A stretch of 46,788 bases of DNA. Source: Solimonas sp040391865 (GTDB taxonomy: Bacteria; Pseudomonadota; Gammaproteobacteria; Nevskiales; Nevskiaceae). The stretch lies in the NCBI GenBank assembly GCA_040391865.1, contig JBEBWZ010000010.1, positions 1 through 46,788 on the forward strand, given 5' to 3'. How positions within the stretch are numbered: position 1 is the stretch's first letter; every line of letters starts with the position of its first letter. A model generated the notes under the pieces. That model was not told where the DNA came from and made no database searches. It saw only the letters and a program-made list of their open reading frames with translations. Positions 1 to 7,552 of this stretch are shown piece after piece. Both the position numbers and the translations under genes were made by a program.

Positions 1-9
1 ATTGCGTTG

Positions 10-57
10 GGCGCGGCGGGGGGGGTGTACGCCGGCGGCCCCGCCCCCCCCCGCGCC
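10..57. repeat. GC-only imperfect inverted repeat at window edge
   Basis: Bases 10-16 pair with 51-57 and 18-23 with 44-49, giving a long G/C stem with single mismatches, and a (GAC)4 run follows at 58-69. It lies just downstream of the htpG stop, so it could be a terminator hairpin, but there is no T-run. Homopolymer G and C tracts at a sequence end are also typical of assembly or polymerase artefacts. No gene is seen in 1-71. Confidence 0.5.
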
Positions 58-71
58 GACGACGACGACAA

Positions 72-1937
72 TCAGCTCACCAGAATGCGGCCGCTGCTGC
101 TCTGCGCCAGAATCAGCTTGTTGAGGCTGCGCACGAACGCCGCCGGATCTTCCAGCGCCGTCCCTTCGGCCAGTACCGCCTGACCCAGCAGCAGCTCCAG
201 CAGATCGCCAAATTCCTCGTCGGCGCTGGTCGCCTTCAGACGCTCGACCAGCGGATGGGTCGGATTCAGCTCCAGCACCGGTCGCGACGCCGGTAGCGAC
301 TCCCCGGCGCGCTTGAGCATTTCCTCCAGGCGCCGCGACAGCGCGTGCTCTCCGGCAACGATGCACGACGGCGACTCGGTCAGCCGCGCCGACAGGCGCA
401 CCGATTCGACGCGCTCGCTCAAGACCTGCTGTGCGCGCTCGATCACCTCGCGGTACTCGGTTTCATGCCGTTCGCGATCCGGCGTTTCGATCCGGCTTTC
501 AATGTCCTTGGACGCGCGCGCCACCGATTCCAGTGCCTTGCCCTGGTAGTCCTGCAGATGCGTGACCACCCATTCGTCGATGCGATCGGTCAGCAGCAGC
601 ACCTCGTAGCCCTTGGCGCGGAAACCCTCGAGATGCGGACTGTTGCGCGCCGTGGCCAGCGTGTCCGCAGTCAGGTAGTAGATCTTGTCCTGCCCCTCGA
701 CCATGCGTGCCAGATAGGCATCGAGCCCGAGTGCTGCGTCATCGGGAGCCTGCGTGCTGCTCTGGAAACGGCACAGGCGTGCAATACGCTCACGATTGGT
801 CGCGTCCTCGACGATGCCTTCCTTGAGCACCGTGCCGAATACATTCCAGAAGCGCGTGTAATCCTCCGGACGCTTTTCGGCGAGATCATCCAGCAGATCG
901 AGTACCCGTCGCACCAGTGCGGCGCGGATCTTCTCCACCGTGCGGTTGCCCTGCAGCAACTCGCGCGACACGTTCAACGGCAGATCGGCCGTGTCGACCA
1001 GACCGCGCACGAAACGCAGATACGCCGGCAGCAACTCCGCAGCGCGATCCATGATGAACACGCGCTTCACGTACAACTGCACGCCGCGGCTCTGCTCGCG
1101 ATCCCAGAGATCGAACGGCGCACGCGTCGGGATGTACAGCAGCGAGGTGTACTCCAGCGTACCTTCGACCTTGTGATGCGCCCAAGCCAGCGGCGCTTCG
1201 AAATCGTGGGTCAGGTGCTGATAGAAACTCTTGTAGTCCTCGTCAGCGAGTTCCGATTTCGGACGGGTCCAGAGCGCACGCGCCTGATTCACCGTCTCCG
1301 TCTCGCCCTTGTCGTCACGCAGGCGAATCGGCAGGCCGATGTGATCGGAATACTTGCGCACGATCGCCGACAGTCGCGCCGGCTCCAGAAACTCGCGCTC
1401 GTCCTCACGCAGATGCAGGATCACTTCGGTACCGCGCGTCGGCTTGTCCGCGGATTCGACCGTGAATTCCCCCTCGCCGTCCGAGGTCCAGCGAACCGCC
1501 GCCTCAGCACCAGCACCGCGCGTCAACACCGTGACCTTGTCGGCAACGATGAACGCCGAATAGAAGCCGACGCCAAACTGGCCAATCAGGCCGGCGTCCT
1601 TCTTCTGATCACCCGACAGACTCTCGAGGAACTTGCGGGTGCCGGAACGCGCAATGGTGCCGAGATTGTCGATCACTTCCTCGCGCGACATGCCAATACC
1701 GTTGTCACGGATGGTCAGGGTCGCCGCCGCCGGGTCGGGAATCAGCTCGACCGCGAGTTCCTCACCTGCCAGCAACGCCGGCTGATCGATCGCGGCGAAG
1801 CGCAGTTTGTCGCAGGCATCGGACGCATTCGAAATCAGCTCGCGCAGGAAGATTTCCTTGTTCGAGTACAGCGAATGGATCATCAGATGCAGCAGTTGCC
1901 GCACCTCGGTCTGGAATTCTCGGCGTTCGGTGGTCAT
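72..1937 (-). CDS. htpG: Chaperone protein HtpG (bacterial Hsp90)
   Basis: ATP-dependent cytosolic chaperone of the Hsp90 family that remodels client proteins, often with DnaK. The 621-residue product is full length for the family. The GHKL ATPase motifs are intact: NASDACDKLRF at 37-47 with the catalytic Glu at 33, DNGIGM from 78, GTIARSGT at 93-100, and the lid motif GQFGVGFYSAF at 119-129. The middle and C-terminal dimerisation regions follow without a break. The gene stands alone, opposite to nothing upstream, and is preceded by a sigma-32-type promoter at 1980-2006, which fits the known heat-shock control of htpG. The start is chosen from the canonical N-terminus (MTTERREFQTEV). Confidence 0.98.
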   Translation of the reverse strand: MTTERREFQTEVRQLLHLMIHSLYSNKEIFLRELISNASDACDKLRFAAIDQPALLAGEELAVELIPDPAAATLTIRDNGIGMSREEVIDNLGTIARSGTRKFLESLSGDQKKDAGLIGQFGVGFYSAFIVADKVTVLTRGAGAEAAVRWTSDGEGEFTVESADKPTRGTEVILHLREDEREFLEPARLSAIVRKYSDHIGLPIRLRDDKGETETVNQARALWTRPKSELADEDYKSFYQHLTHDFEAPLAWAHHKVEGTLEYTSLLYIPTRAPFDLWDREQSRGVQLYVKRVFIMDRAAELLPAYLRFVRGLVDTADLPLNVSRELLQGNRTVEKIRAALVRRVLDLLDDLAEKRPEDYTRFWNVFGTVLKEGIVEDATNRERIARLCRFQSSTQAPDDAALGLDAYLARMVEGQDKIYYLTADTLATARNSPHLEGFRAKGYEVLLLTDRIDEWVVTHLQDYQGKALESVARASKDIESRIETPDRERHETEYREVIERAQQVLSERVESVRLSARLTESPSCIVAGEHALSRRLEEMLKRAGESLPASRPVLELNPTHPLVERLKATSADEEFGDLLELLLGQAVLAEGTALEDPAAFVRSLNKLILAQSSSGRILVS

Positions 1938-1979
1938 GGGCTCCCTCGCAATACGGAATTGAATCGTAGACCGCTGGTT

Positions 1980-2006
1980 CTGGGGTCGGACACGCGCTGA
2001 TTCAAG
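1980..2006 (-). promoter_or_regulatory. Sigma-32 (RpoH)-type promoter of htpG
   Basis: Read on the minus strand, CTTGAA (2006-2001) is followed after 15 bases by CCCCAG (1985-1980). The E. coli sigma-32 consensus is CTTGAA, a spacer of about 13-17 bases, then CCCCAT. The predicted start would give a leader of roughly 35 bases before the htpG ATG at 1937. Assignment is by motif and by the known heat-shock regulation of htpG. Confidence 0.72.
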
Positions 2007-2052
2007 TCGACCGCACCATTGCAGCGCACAGATTTTTTCGACGCGCAGCAGA

Positions 2053-2084
2053 AAGCCCCACGACCCTGAAGGATCATGAGGCTT
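2053..2084 (-). terminator. Terminator hairpin of the rpsP-rimM-trmD-rplS operon
   Basis: A 14-bp stem with a 4-base loop lies about 40 bases after the rplS stop. Three of its pairs are G-U only when read as minus-strand RNA and would be C-A mismatches on the other strand, so it is a minus-strand RNA structure. The trailing U-tract is short (CUUUCUG), so termination may be only moderately efficient. Confidence 0.65.
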
Positions 2085-2122
2085 GCCTGCACGGGTCCTG
2101 GCTTACGCCAGAGCGCGACGGT

Positions 2123-2476
2123 TTAGTCGAGCTTTTCGGCGATGCGCGCAGCGCGGCCGGAGAGGCCACGGAGGAAGTACAGCTTGGCGCGGCGCACGTC
2201 GCCACGGCGCTTCACCGTGATCTCGGCAACCTGCTTGCTGTAGGTCTGGAACACGCGCTCGATGCCTTCGCCGTGCGCGGTCTTGCGGACCGTGAACGCG
2301 GAGTTGACGCCACGGTTGCGGCGGGCAATGACGACGCCTTCAAACGCCTGGAGGCGCTCGCGGTCGCCTTCCTTGACCTTGACCTTCACTTCGACCGTAT
2401 CGCCCGGGCGGAAGTCGGGGATCTTCTTGTCCATCTGTTCCGCTTCAATTGCGGAAATGATCTTGTTCGCGCGCAT
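2123..2476 (-). CDS. rplS: 50S ribosomal protein L19
   Basis: Large-subunit protein at the 30S-50S interface. The 117-residue product matches the usual length of about 115. The start is placed at MRANKIISAIEAEQ, which aligns with the family N-terminus and has a GAGG Shine-Dalgarno 8 bases upstream; a start 7 codons earlier would only add residues unlike L19. It is the last gene of the rpsP-rimM-trmD-rplS operon. Its first 32 bases, and the whole ribosome binding site, lie inside the 3' end of trmD, so the two are likely translationally coupled. Confidence 0.97.
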   Translation of the reverse strand: MRANKIISAIEAEQMDKKIPDFRPGDTVEVKVKVKEGDRERLQAFEGVVIARRNRGVNSAFTVRKTAHGEGIERVFQTYSKQVAEITVKRRGDVRRAKLYFLRGLSGRAARIAEKLD

Positions 2477-3233
2477 CGTCCTTACCTCTGTCTTCAATGT
2501 CCTGCTCCGCGATGAACTCGCGCAACAGCGCCTTCAACTTCTTGTCCAGTTCCAGTCCGTCGAGCAAATCCGGCCGTTTCAGCCAGGTCTGCCCCAACGC
2601 TTGCTTCAACCGCCAGCGTGCCATTCGGGCGTGGTCGCCACTGAGCAGCACCTCCGGCACCGGTTGTCCGCGCCAGACTTCAGGACGCGTGTAGTGCGGG
2701 TGATCCAGCAGGCCTGCGGAGAACGAATCGTTCGCCGCCGACGCATCGGACCCCAATACACCTGGCAACAACCGCGCGATCGCGTCTACCACCACCATCG
2801 CTGCCAACTCGCCGCCGGACATTACGAAATCGCCCAACGACAATTCGAAATCGACTTCGCTATGCAACAAGCGCTCATCCAGCCCTTCATAGCGACCACA
2901 CAGCAGGATCAGTTCCTGCTCACCGCTGAGCCGCTCCGCCCATCGCTGGTCGAAGCGCTCGCCCTGCGGCGACAGATACACCACCTTCGCCGGCTTGCCC
3001 AGCGCTGCCTTGGCGGCAGCAACCGACATCGCCAAAGGCTCGGCTTCCATCACCATGCCGGGACCACCGCCGTAGGGTCGATCATCGACCCGCCGCCACT
3101 TGTTGGTACTGCAGTCACGCGGATTGCGTGTCGTCAGCGCCAACTGTCCCAACTCCGCGGCAATCCGCGGCATTCCATGGTGCACCACCTGTTCCACCAA
3201 CTCCGGAAACAGCGTGATGACTTCAATTTTCAT
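2445..3233 (-). CDS. trmD: tRNA (guanine-37-N1)-methyltransferase TrmD
   Basis: S-adenosylmethionine-dependent enzyme that methylates G37 next to the anticodon and prevents +1 frameshifting. The product starts MKIEVITLFPEL and shows the trefoil-knot SAM site (LSPQGERFDQ, LILLCGRYEGLDERLL, GDFVMSGGELAAMVVVDAIARL) and the C-terminal DHPHYTRPEVWRG and PVPEVLLSGDHARMARWR segments. At 262 residues it is slightly longer than E. coli TrmD because the tail runs 32 bases into rplS. The start overlaps the rimM stop by 11 bases. Upstream in-frame codons lie inside rimM and were not used. Confidence 0.98.
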   Translation of the reverse strand: MKIEVITLFPELVEQVVHHGMPRIAAELGQLALTTRNPRDCSTNKWRRVDDRPYGGGPGMVMEAEPLAMSVAAAKAALGKPAKVVYLSPQGERFDQRWAERLSGEQELILLCGRYEGLDERLLHSEVDFELSLGDFVMSGGELAAMVVVDAIARLLPGVLGSDASAANDSFSAGLLDHPHYTRPEVWRGQPVPEVLLSGDHARMARWRLKQALGQTWLKRPDLLDGLELDKKLKALLREFIAEQDIEDRGKDDAREQDHFRN

Positions 3234-3756
3234 CGTACTCGGGCAGCCAGTCGCAGACGATGCGCCGTGCCGCCATGTCCACCTGCTTGATGACCGGACC
3301 CGATACATACGGAATCAGCCGCTGTATCGCGCCATCCTCGATCACCAGCACATCCTGGGCGCCATTGCTGGTCATATCCTTGACCACCCCCAAAGGGGTT
3401 CCGGACAGATTCTCGACCTGCAAACCGATCAGGTCGATCCAGTAATACTGACCCTGAGGCAGCGGCGGCATATCTGACCGCGCCACTTCAATGTCAGCAC
3501 CGACCAGGGCGGCCGCAAGATTGCGATCGCTGATCGGCTGCCCATCTGCACCGCTGATCTGCGCCACCAGTCCACTGCCCTGGAGGCGACATTCAATCAC
3601 CGTGGCTTCATATGCCGTACGCGCGCCGCCGGTGATCCACCAGCGCTTGTAGCGAAATATGTTGTCGGCCGGTCGGGTCTGGGAATGAACCCGGATCCAA
3701 CCCCGCACACCGTAAACGCCAGCGACGCGGCCCAGCGTCACCCGGTGTGCCGTCAT
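3223..3756 (-). CDS. rimM: Ribosome maturation factor RimM
   Basis: 16S rRNA processing and 30S head assembly factor that binds S19. The 177-residue product has the N-terminal RimM barrel (VTLGRVAGVYGVRGWIRVHS) and the C-terminal PRC-barrel segment (YYWIDLIGLQVENLSGTPLGVV, VLVIEDG, RLIPYV). The start at MTAHRVTLGRV lies 5 bases after the rpsP stop; longer in-frame starts would overlap rpsP and add unrelated sequence. It is the second gene of the ribosomal operon. Confidence 0.96.
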   Translation of the reverse strand: MTAHRVTLGRVAGVYGVRGWIRVHSQTRPADNIFRYKRWWITGGARTAYEATVIECRLQGSGLVAQISGADGQPISDRNLAAALVGADIEVARSDMPPLPQGQYYWIDLIGLQVENLSGTPLGVVKDMTSNGAQDVLVIEDGAIQRLIPYVSGPVIKQVDMAARRIVCDWLPEYDEN

Positions 3757-3761
3757 CGCGT

Positions 3762-4010
3762 TCAGGCAGCCTTCGGCGCCGTCTTCACCAGATACGCAAC
3801 GCGCTCGGAAACCTGCGCGCCGTTCTTGGTCCAATGCTCGATGCGGGGCATGTCCAGCACGAGCTTCTGCTCGTTGCCCTTGGCATTCGGGTTGTAATAG
3901 CCGACGCGCTCGATGAAGCGGCCGTCACGGGCGCTGCTCTTTTCAGTCGCAACGACGTGGTAGAACGGACGCTTCTTGGCGCCGGCACGAGCCAAACGAA
4001 TAGTTACCAT
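3762..4010 (-). CDS. rpsP: 30S ribosomal protein S16
   Basis: Primary 16S rRNA-binding protein needed for 30S assembly. The 82-residue product begins MVTIRLARAGAKKRPFYHVV and carries the RDGRFIERVGYYNP signature. It is the first gene of the operon, with a predicted vegetative promoter at 4063-4090 and a leader of about 45 bases. Confidence 0.98.
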   Translation of the reverse strand: MVTIRLARAGAKKRPFYHVVATEKSSARDGRFIERVGYYNPNAKGNEQKLVLDMPRIEHWTKNGAQVSERVAYLVKTAPKAA

Positions 4011-4062
4011 ACTTGCTGAATTCCAATAGCTTGATCAGCGCTAGGCCGCTGAAAGGCCGCGT

Positions 4063-4090
4063 ATTGTAGCGATTTCTTCACAGTTTTCCA
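4063..4090 (-). promoter_or_regulatory. Sigma-70-type promoter of rpsP operon
   Basis: Minus-strand -35 TGGAAA (4090-4085), 16-base spacer, -10 TACAAT (4068-4063), followed by a GC-rich discriminator (ACGCGGCC) typical of growth-rate-controlled ribosomal promoters. The predicted start is near 4056. Confidence 0.6.
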
Positions 4091-4092
4091 GT

Positions 4093-4117
4093 GCTGTGAC
4101 GGGGTTATCGTCACAGC
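4093..4117. repeat. Perfect 8-bp inverted repeat upstream of rpsP promoter
   Basis: GCTGTGAC, nine bases, GTCACAGC. It lies 19 bases after the rnk stop and directly upstream of the predicted rpsP -35. Neither strand has a proper T-run, so it is a poor terminator. It could be an operator. The TGTGA/TCACA half-sites resemble CRP but are 11 bases apart instead of 6. Confidence 0.6.
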
Positions 4118-4135
4118 AGCGAAAAATCGGCGAAA

Positions 4136-4549
4136 TCAGATGTGGTACTGGCCCGCCGACTCGGGCTGATACAGCACTTCCAGCACTTTCAGGCGGGAAA
4201 CCGTGCCATCCGGCATCGGCCAGTCGATCGACTGGCCGGTGGACAGGCCCAGCAATGCACTACCCACCGGCGCCAGTACCGACACGCGCCCCAATGCGCC
4301 ATCGGCGGCCTGCGGATAGACCAGTGTCAGTTCGTGAGGCTTGCCGGTGCTTTCATTCAACAGCCGCACGCGCGAGTTCATGGTGATGACACCGGCGGGC
4401 ATCTGCTGCGGCTCAACGACTTCAGCGCGCGACAATTCTTCGCGCAGCGCCTCGATATTCGGCGAATTGGGCACGTTGCCGTCCTCGAGAATCCGTTCGA
4501 GACGCTGGATGTCGACAGTGGACAAAGTGATAGCAGGCGATGCGGACAC
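4136..4549 (-). CDS. rnk: Regulator of nucleoside diphosphate kinase (Rnk, GreA-fold)
   Basis: Rnk-family protein of 137 residues: a short N-terminal helical segment (STVDIQRLERIL...NIEALREELSRAEVV) and a C-terminal GreA/GreB-like FKBP-fold domain (MNSRVRLLNESTGKPHELTLVYP ... RVSVLAPVGSALLGLSTGQSIDW). Rnk binds RNA polymerase but lacks the long coiled coil with acidic tip needed for transcript cleavage; in Pseudomonas and E. coli it affects NDP kinase levels. The start codon is GTG, supported by AGGAG 8 bases upstream. It sits alone between the rpsP promoter region and the redoxin gene. Assignment to Rnk over GreA rests on length and the short N-terminus. Confidence 0.88.
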   Translation of the reverse strand: MSASPAITLSTVDIQRLERILEDGNVPNSPNIEALREELSRAEVVEPQQMPAGVITMNSRVRLLNESTGKPHELTLVYPQAADGALGRVSVLAPVGSALLGLSTGQSIDWPMPDGTVSRLKVLEVLYQPESAGQYHI

Positions 4550-4690
4550 AGCAGGAACTCCTGAGGAGAATTACGGGGGAATGGCGCCGTGAGGGCGCGA
4601 CGGCCGGAGTCGTAGCCAAGCTGCCGGAGCTCGCCACACTACCGACAGGGCAACGATAGCCTACTACGGACCTACGAGAACGGCCAGCCG

Positions 4691-5251
4691 TCAGTGGAGC
4701 TTGGCCAGCAGCGCGCGACTGCGCGCTTCGATATCGCTGGCGAAATCGGCACCGTAACCATACCAGATCATGGCGACGCGGCCATCCGCATCGATCAGAT
4801 AGGTCGCCGGCAAGCGCCAGACCTTGAAGTTCTGGGTCGAAATGCCGACCGGATCGGCCACCACCGGATACTGCACCGGCCGCACCTCGAGAAACCGTCG
4901 CGCCAGTTTCACTTCCTTGTCGACGCTGACCGCCAGCACTTCGAAGCGGTCGTCATACCCTTCGCCGTGCAGGCGGGTGCGCATCGCGTTCAGCTTGGGC
5001 ATGGATTCCAGACAAGGCGCGCACCACGACGCCCAGAAATCCACCACCACCACCCGACCACGCAGGGTGCTGAGCTTGACGCCTTCGGGGCCCTGCAACA
5101 CCACGCCCGCGGCCTCGGGGGCCACGGTGCCGATGCCGATGCTTTCCACCGGTGTGCCTTGCGCCATCACCCCTTGCGGCAGCCCCCAACCGAGGCCAGC
5201 CAACAACAGGATCATGGTCACCCGCAGCACGCGCCTGGAAGCGGAAAGCAC
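4691..5251 (-). CDS. TlpA/ResA-like periplasmic thiol-disulfide redoxin
   Basis: 186-residue protein with an N-terminal signal or membrane anchor (residues about 6-30, cleavage plausible after VMAQ) and a thioredoxin fold of the AhpC-TSA/redoxin type. The active site is WASWCAPC, and the cis-proline loop LPATYLIDADGRV is present. Such proteins reduce disulfides in the periplasm, often for cytochrome c or other metalloproteins. The proposed GTG start has a GAGG 11 bases upstream; MILLLAG 12 codons later is an alternative. It follows ffh by 23 bases, probably co-transcribed. No specific partner can be named. Confidence 0.85.
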   Translation of the reverse strand: MLSASRRVLRVTMILLLAGLGWGLPQGVMAQGTPVESIGIGTVAPEAAGVVLQGPEGVKLSTLRGRVVVVDFWASWCAPCLESMPKLNAMRTRLHGEGYDDRFEVLAVSVDKEVKLARRFLEVRPVQYPVVADPVGISTQNFKVWRLPATYLIDADGRVAMIWYGYGADFASDIEARSRALLAKLH

Positions 5252-5274
5252 GATGGATGCGCCCTCGACCTGCT

Positions 5275-6639
5275 CTAGCGCCGCGGCATCATGCCGGGCG
5301 GCAAGCGCCCGGCCAGTCCGCGCATCATTTTCGCCATGCCGCCCGAAGCCACCTTTTTCATCATGTCGCGCGTCATCTCGAACTGACGCAGCAGCTTGTT
5401 GACTTCCTGCACTTCCAGCCCGGAGCCGGCCGCGATGCGCCGCTTGCGCGAAGCCTTGATCAGGTCCGGGAAACGGCGCTCCTGCCTAGTCATCGAATTG
5501 ATGATGGCCACAGTACGACGAATCTGCTTTTCGGCATCGACGTTCTTCAGTTGCGCCTGCATCTGCGCACCGCCAGGTAGCTTTTCGAGCAGCGACTGCA
5601 TGCTGCCCATGTTCTGCACCTGCAACATCTGCTCGCGGAAATCCTCGAGATCGAAGCGCTTGTTCTTCTTCAGCTTGTCGGCAAGCTTTTGCGCCTTTTC
5701 GTGATCGACCTTGCGCGCGGTTTCCTCGATCAGTCCGAGGACGTCGCCCTGGCCCAGAATGCGCGTGGCGATACGGTCGGGATGGAACAGTTCCAGCTTG
5801 TCCGATTTCTCGCCGACGCCGATGAACTTGATCGGCCGGCCGGTGACCTGTCGTACCGACAACGCCGCGCCACCGCGGGCATCGCCATCGACCTTGGTCA
5901 GGATCACGCCGGTGAGCGGCAGCACATCGGCAAACGCGCGCGCAGTCTTGGCCGCGTCCTGGCCGGTCATGCTGTCGACCACGAACAGGGTCTCGACCGG
6001 CGTCAACGCGGCATGCAGCGCGCGGATCTCCGCCATCATCGCTTCGTCGACCGTGGTGCGGCCGGCGGTATCGATGATCAGCACATCGGCGTACTGCTTG
6101 CGCGCATGGGCCAGCGCCGCCTGCGCGATGGCAACGGGGTCCTCGCCCACCGCGGACGGGAAGCAATCGACGCCGACATTGCCGGCGACGATGCGCAACT
6201 GCTCGATCGCGGCCGGACGGTAAACGTCGCAGGACACCACCACCACGTTCTTCTTCTCGCGCTCCTTCAGCCACAGCGCGAGCTTGCCGGTGGTGGTGGT
6301 CTTGCCGGCGCCCTGGAGGCCGGCCATCAGGATCACCGCCGGCGGCTGCGCACGCAGGTCCAGACCCTGCGTGGTACCCCCGAGCGTTTCCGTCAGGATC
6401 TGCTGCACCACGCGCAGGAATTCCTGCCCCGGGGTCAGTGATTGCGTGATCTCAACCCCGACCGAGCGCGCCTTGACCTGATCGACGAATTCCTTGACCA
6501 CCGGCAATGCGACGTCGGCCTCGAGCAGCGCCATGCGCAGCTCGCGCGCAGCGGCATTGATCTGGTCTTCGGTCAGGCGGCCCTGGCCGCGAATCGAATC
6601 AAGAACGCGGGAAAGGCGGGAAGTTAGGGTCTCGAACAT
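5275..6639 (-). CDS. ffh: Signal recognition particle protein Ffh (SRP54)
   Basis: GTPase of the SRP that binds 4.5S RNA and signal sequences and delivers nascent membrane proteins to FtsY. The 454-residue product has the N domain (1-90), G domain with GLQGAGKTT at 107-115, CDVYRPAAIEQL, DTAGR, and TKVDGDARGG, and the methionine-rich M domain with SGLEVQEVNKLLRQFEMTRDMMKKV and a GMAKMM...PPGMMPRR tail. A TACAAT -10 lies at 6692-6687, 48 bases before the start, without a convincing -35. Neighbours on the gene map (ypjD and a CorB-type gene) are the usual ones for gammaproteobacterial ffh. Confidence 0.98.
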   Translation of the reverse strand: MFETLTSRLSRVLDSIRGQGRLTEDQINAAARELRMALLEADVALPVVKEFVDQVKARSVGVEITQSLTPGQEFLRVVQQILTETLGGTTQGLDLRAQPPAVILMAGLQGAGKTTTTGKLALWLKEREKKNVVVVSCDVYRPAAIEQLRIVAGNVGVDCFPSAVGEDPVAIAQAALAHARKQYADVLIIDTAGRTTVDEAMMAEIRALHAALTPVETLFVVDSMTGQDAAKTARAFADVLPLTGVILTKVDGDARGGAALSVRQVTGRPIKFIGVGEKSDKLELFHPDRIATRILGQGDVLGLIEETARKVDHEKAQKLADKLKKNKRFDLEDFREQMLQVQNMGSMQSLLEKLPGGAQMQAQLKNVDAEKQIRRTVAIINSMTRQERRFPDLIKASRKRRIAAGSGLEVQEVNKLLRQFEMTRDMMKKVASGGMAKMMRGLAGRLPPGMMPRR

Positions 6640-6701
6640 GATCGGAAGAGTGAAAGCGGGCCGCGAAGCACGAAGCCGGGGCGCCTATTGTAGGCTGGGA
6701 T

Positions 6702-7472
6702 TCATGAAAAGCTGATGGTATCGCCGCGCCGCAGATGGACGTAGTCCCAGCCCTGCAGGGCTTGCTTGCACTGGCGCTCGATGGCCGGCTCACAGCCCGG
6801 CTTGTGGTGGGTCAGGTAAAGCCTGGGCCGGTGATCCAGCTTGCGCAGTTCGTCCGCCAGCAAGCTGGGCGTGAAATGCTTTGCGGCATGCCCCAGCGCG
6901 GCCTGCTCGTCGGGGAACGCAATTTCGATCATCAGCTTGTCCAGCCTCGGCAGCTGATTCAGGAAATTCCACAGGCGGTCGTCGGCATAGGTGTCGCCGC
7001 TGAAGGCAAAGGTGCCGCGCTGGCCCTGCAAGGCGTATCCGACGGCCGGCACCGTATGCAGCACCGGAAACGCGGTGATGCTACGCCCCTGTTCCAGATC
7101 GAACACCTGCCCCGGAATCGTTTCCCGCCATCGCAGCAAGGGCCGCGTCTCGTCAGGCAAGGTCGAGAAATCCGGCCAGATCTTCCAGTTGAAGATGTGC
7201 TCGCGCACGCTGCTCAATGTCTCCACCGTGGCATGCACTTCGATCGGACGGTCGATCAGGTCGAACAGGTTGTCGGCCAGAAACGCGAGGCCGCAGACAT
7301 GGTCGAGATGGCAATGCGTCAGGAATACATGGCGAATGCGTCGCTGCTGATGGAGCGAAAGATCGCCAACACCGGTGCCGGCGTCGATCAGGATCTCGTC
7401 GTCCACGAGCAGGCTCGTGGTCCGCAGACCTGGGCCAACGCCGCCGCTACATCCGAGGACCTTGATCCGCAT
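6702..7472 (-). CDS. Metallo-beta-lactamase-fold hydrolase, class II cyclic-nucleotide phosphodiesterase type
   Basis: 256-residue enzyme with an MBL fold. The metal motif is THCHLDHVCGLAFL, matching the HxHLDH signature of class II 3',5'-cyclic-nucleotide phosphodiesterases (yeast PDE1, Vibrio CpdP). Further ligands are visible at FPVLHTVPAVGY, FSGDTYADD and YLTHHKPG near the end. The start MRIKVLGCSGG aligns with the family; an in-frame ATG nine codons earlier is possible. It is divergent from ypjD and upstream of ffh on the same strand. It could hydrolyse cAMP or cGMP, but other phosphodiester substrates cannot be excluded. Confidence 0.8.
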   Translation of the reverse strand: MRIKVLGCSGGVGPGLRTTSLLVDDEILIDAGTGVGDLSLHQQRRIRHVFLTHCHLDHVCGLAFLADNLFDLIDRPIEVHATVETLSSVREHIFNWKIWPDFSTLPDETRPLLRWRETIPGQVFDLEQGRSITAFPVLHTVPAVGYALQGQRGTFAFSGDTYADDRLWNFLNQLPRLDKLMIEIAFPDEQAALGHAAKHFTPSLLADELRKLDHRPRLYLTHHKPGCEPAIERQCKQALQGWDYVHLRRGDTISFS

Positions 7473-7552
7473 GCATTCAGTCGTCTGGAGACGTGGCATC
7501 GTAGCACAGCACTGCCTTGAGACCGCGACGCCAATGCTATCCTGCGGCGCCT

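Noticed and set aside
345..2000. Long plus-strand open frame (551 codons) opposite htpG
   Set aside because: It is the antisense of a clear htpG, has His/Arg/Gln-rich composition typical of GC-rich shadows and no recognisable domain.
4093..4117. CRP/Vfr site in the rnk-rpsP spacer
   Set aside because: TGTGA and TCACA are present but 11 bases apart instead of 6, so the half-sites would be out of register.
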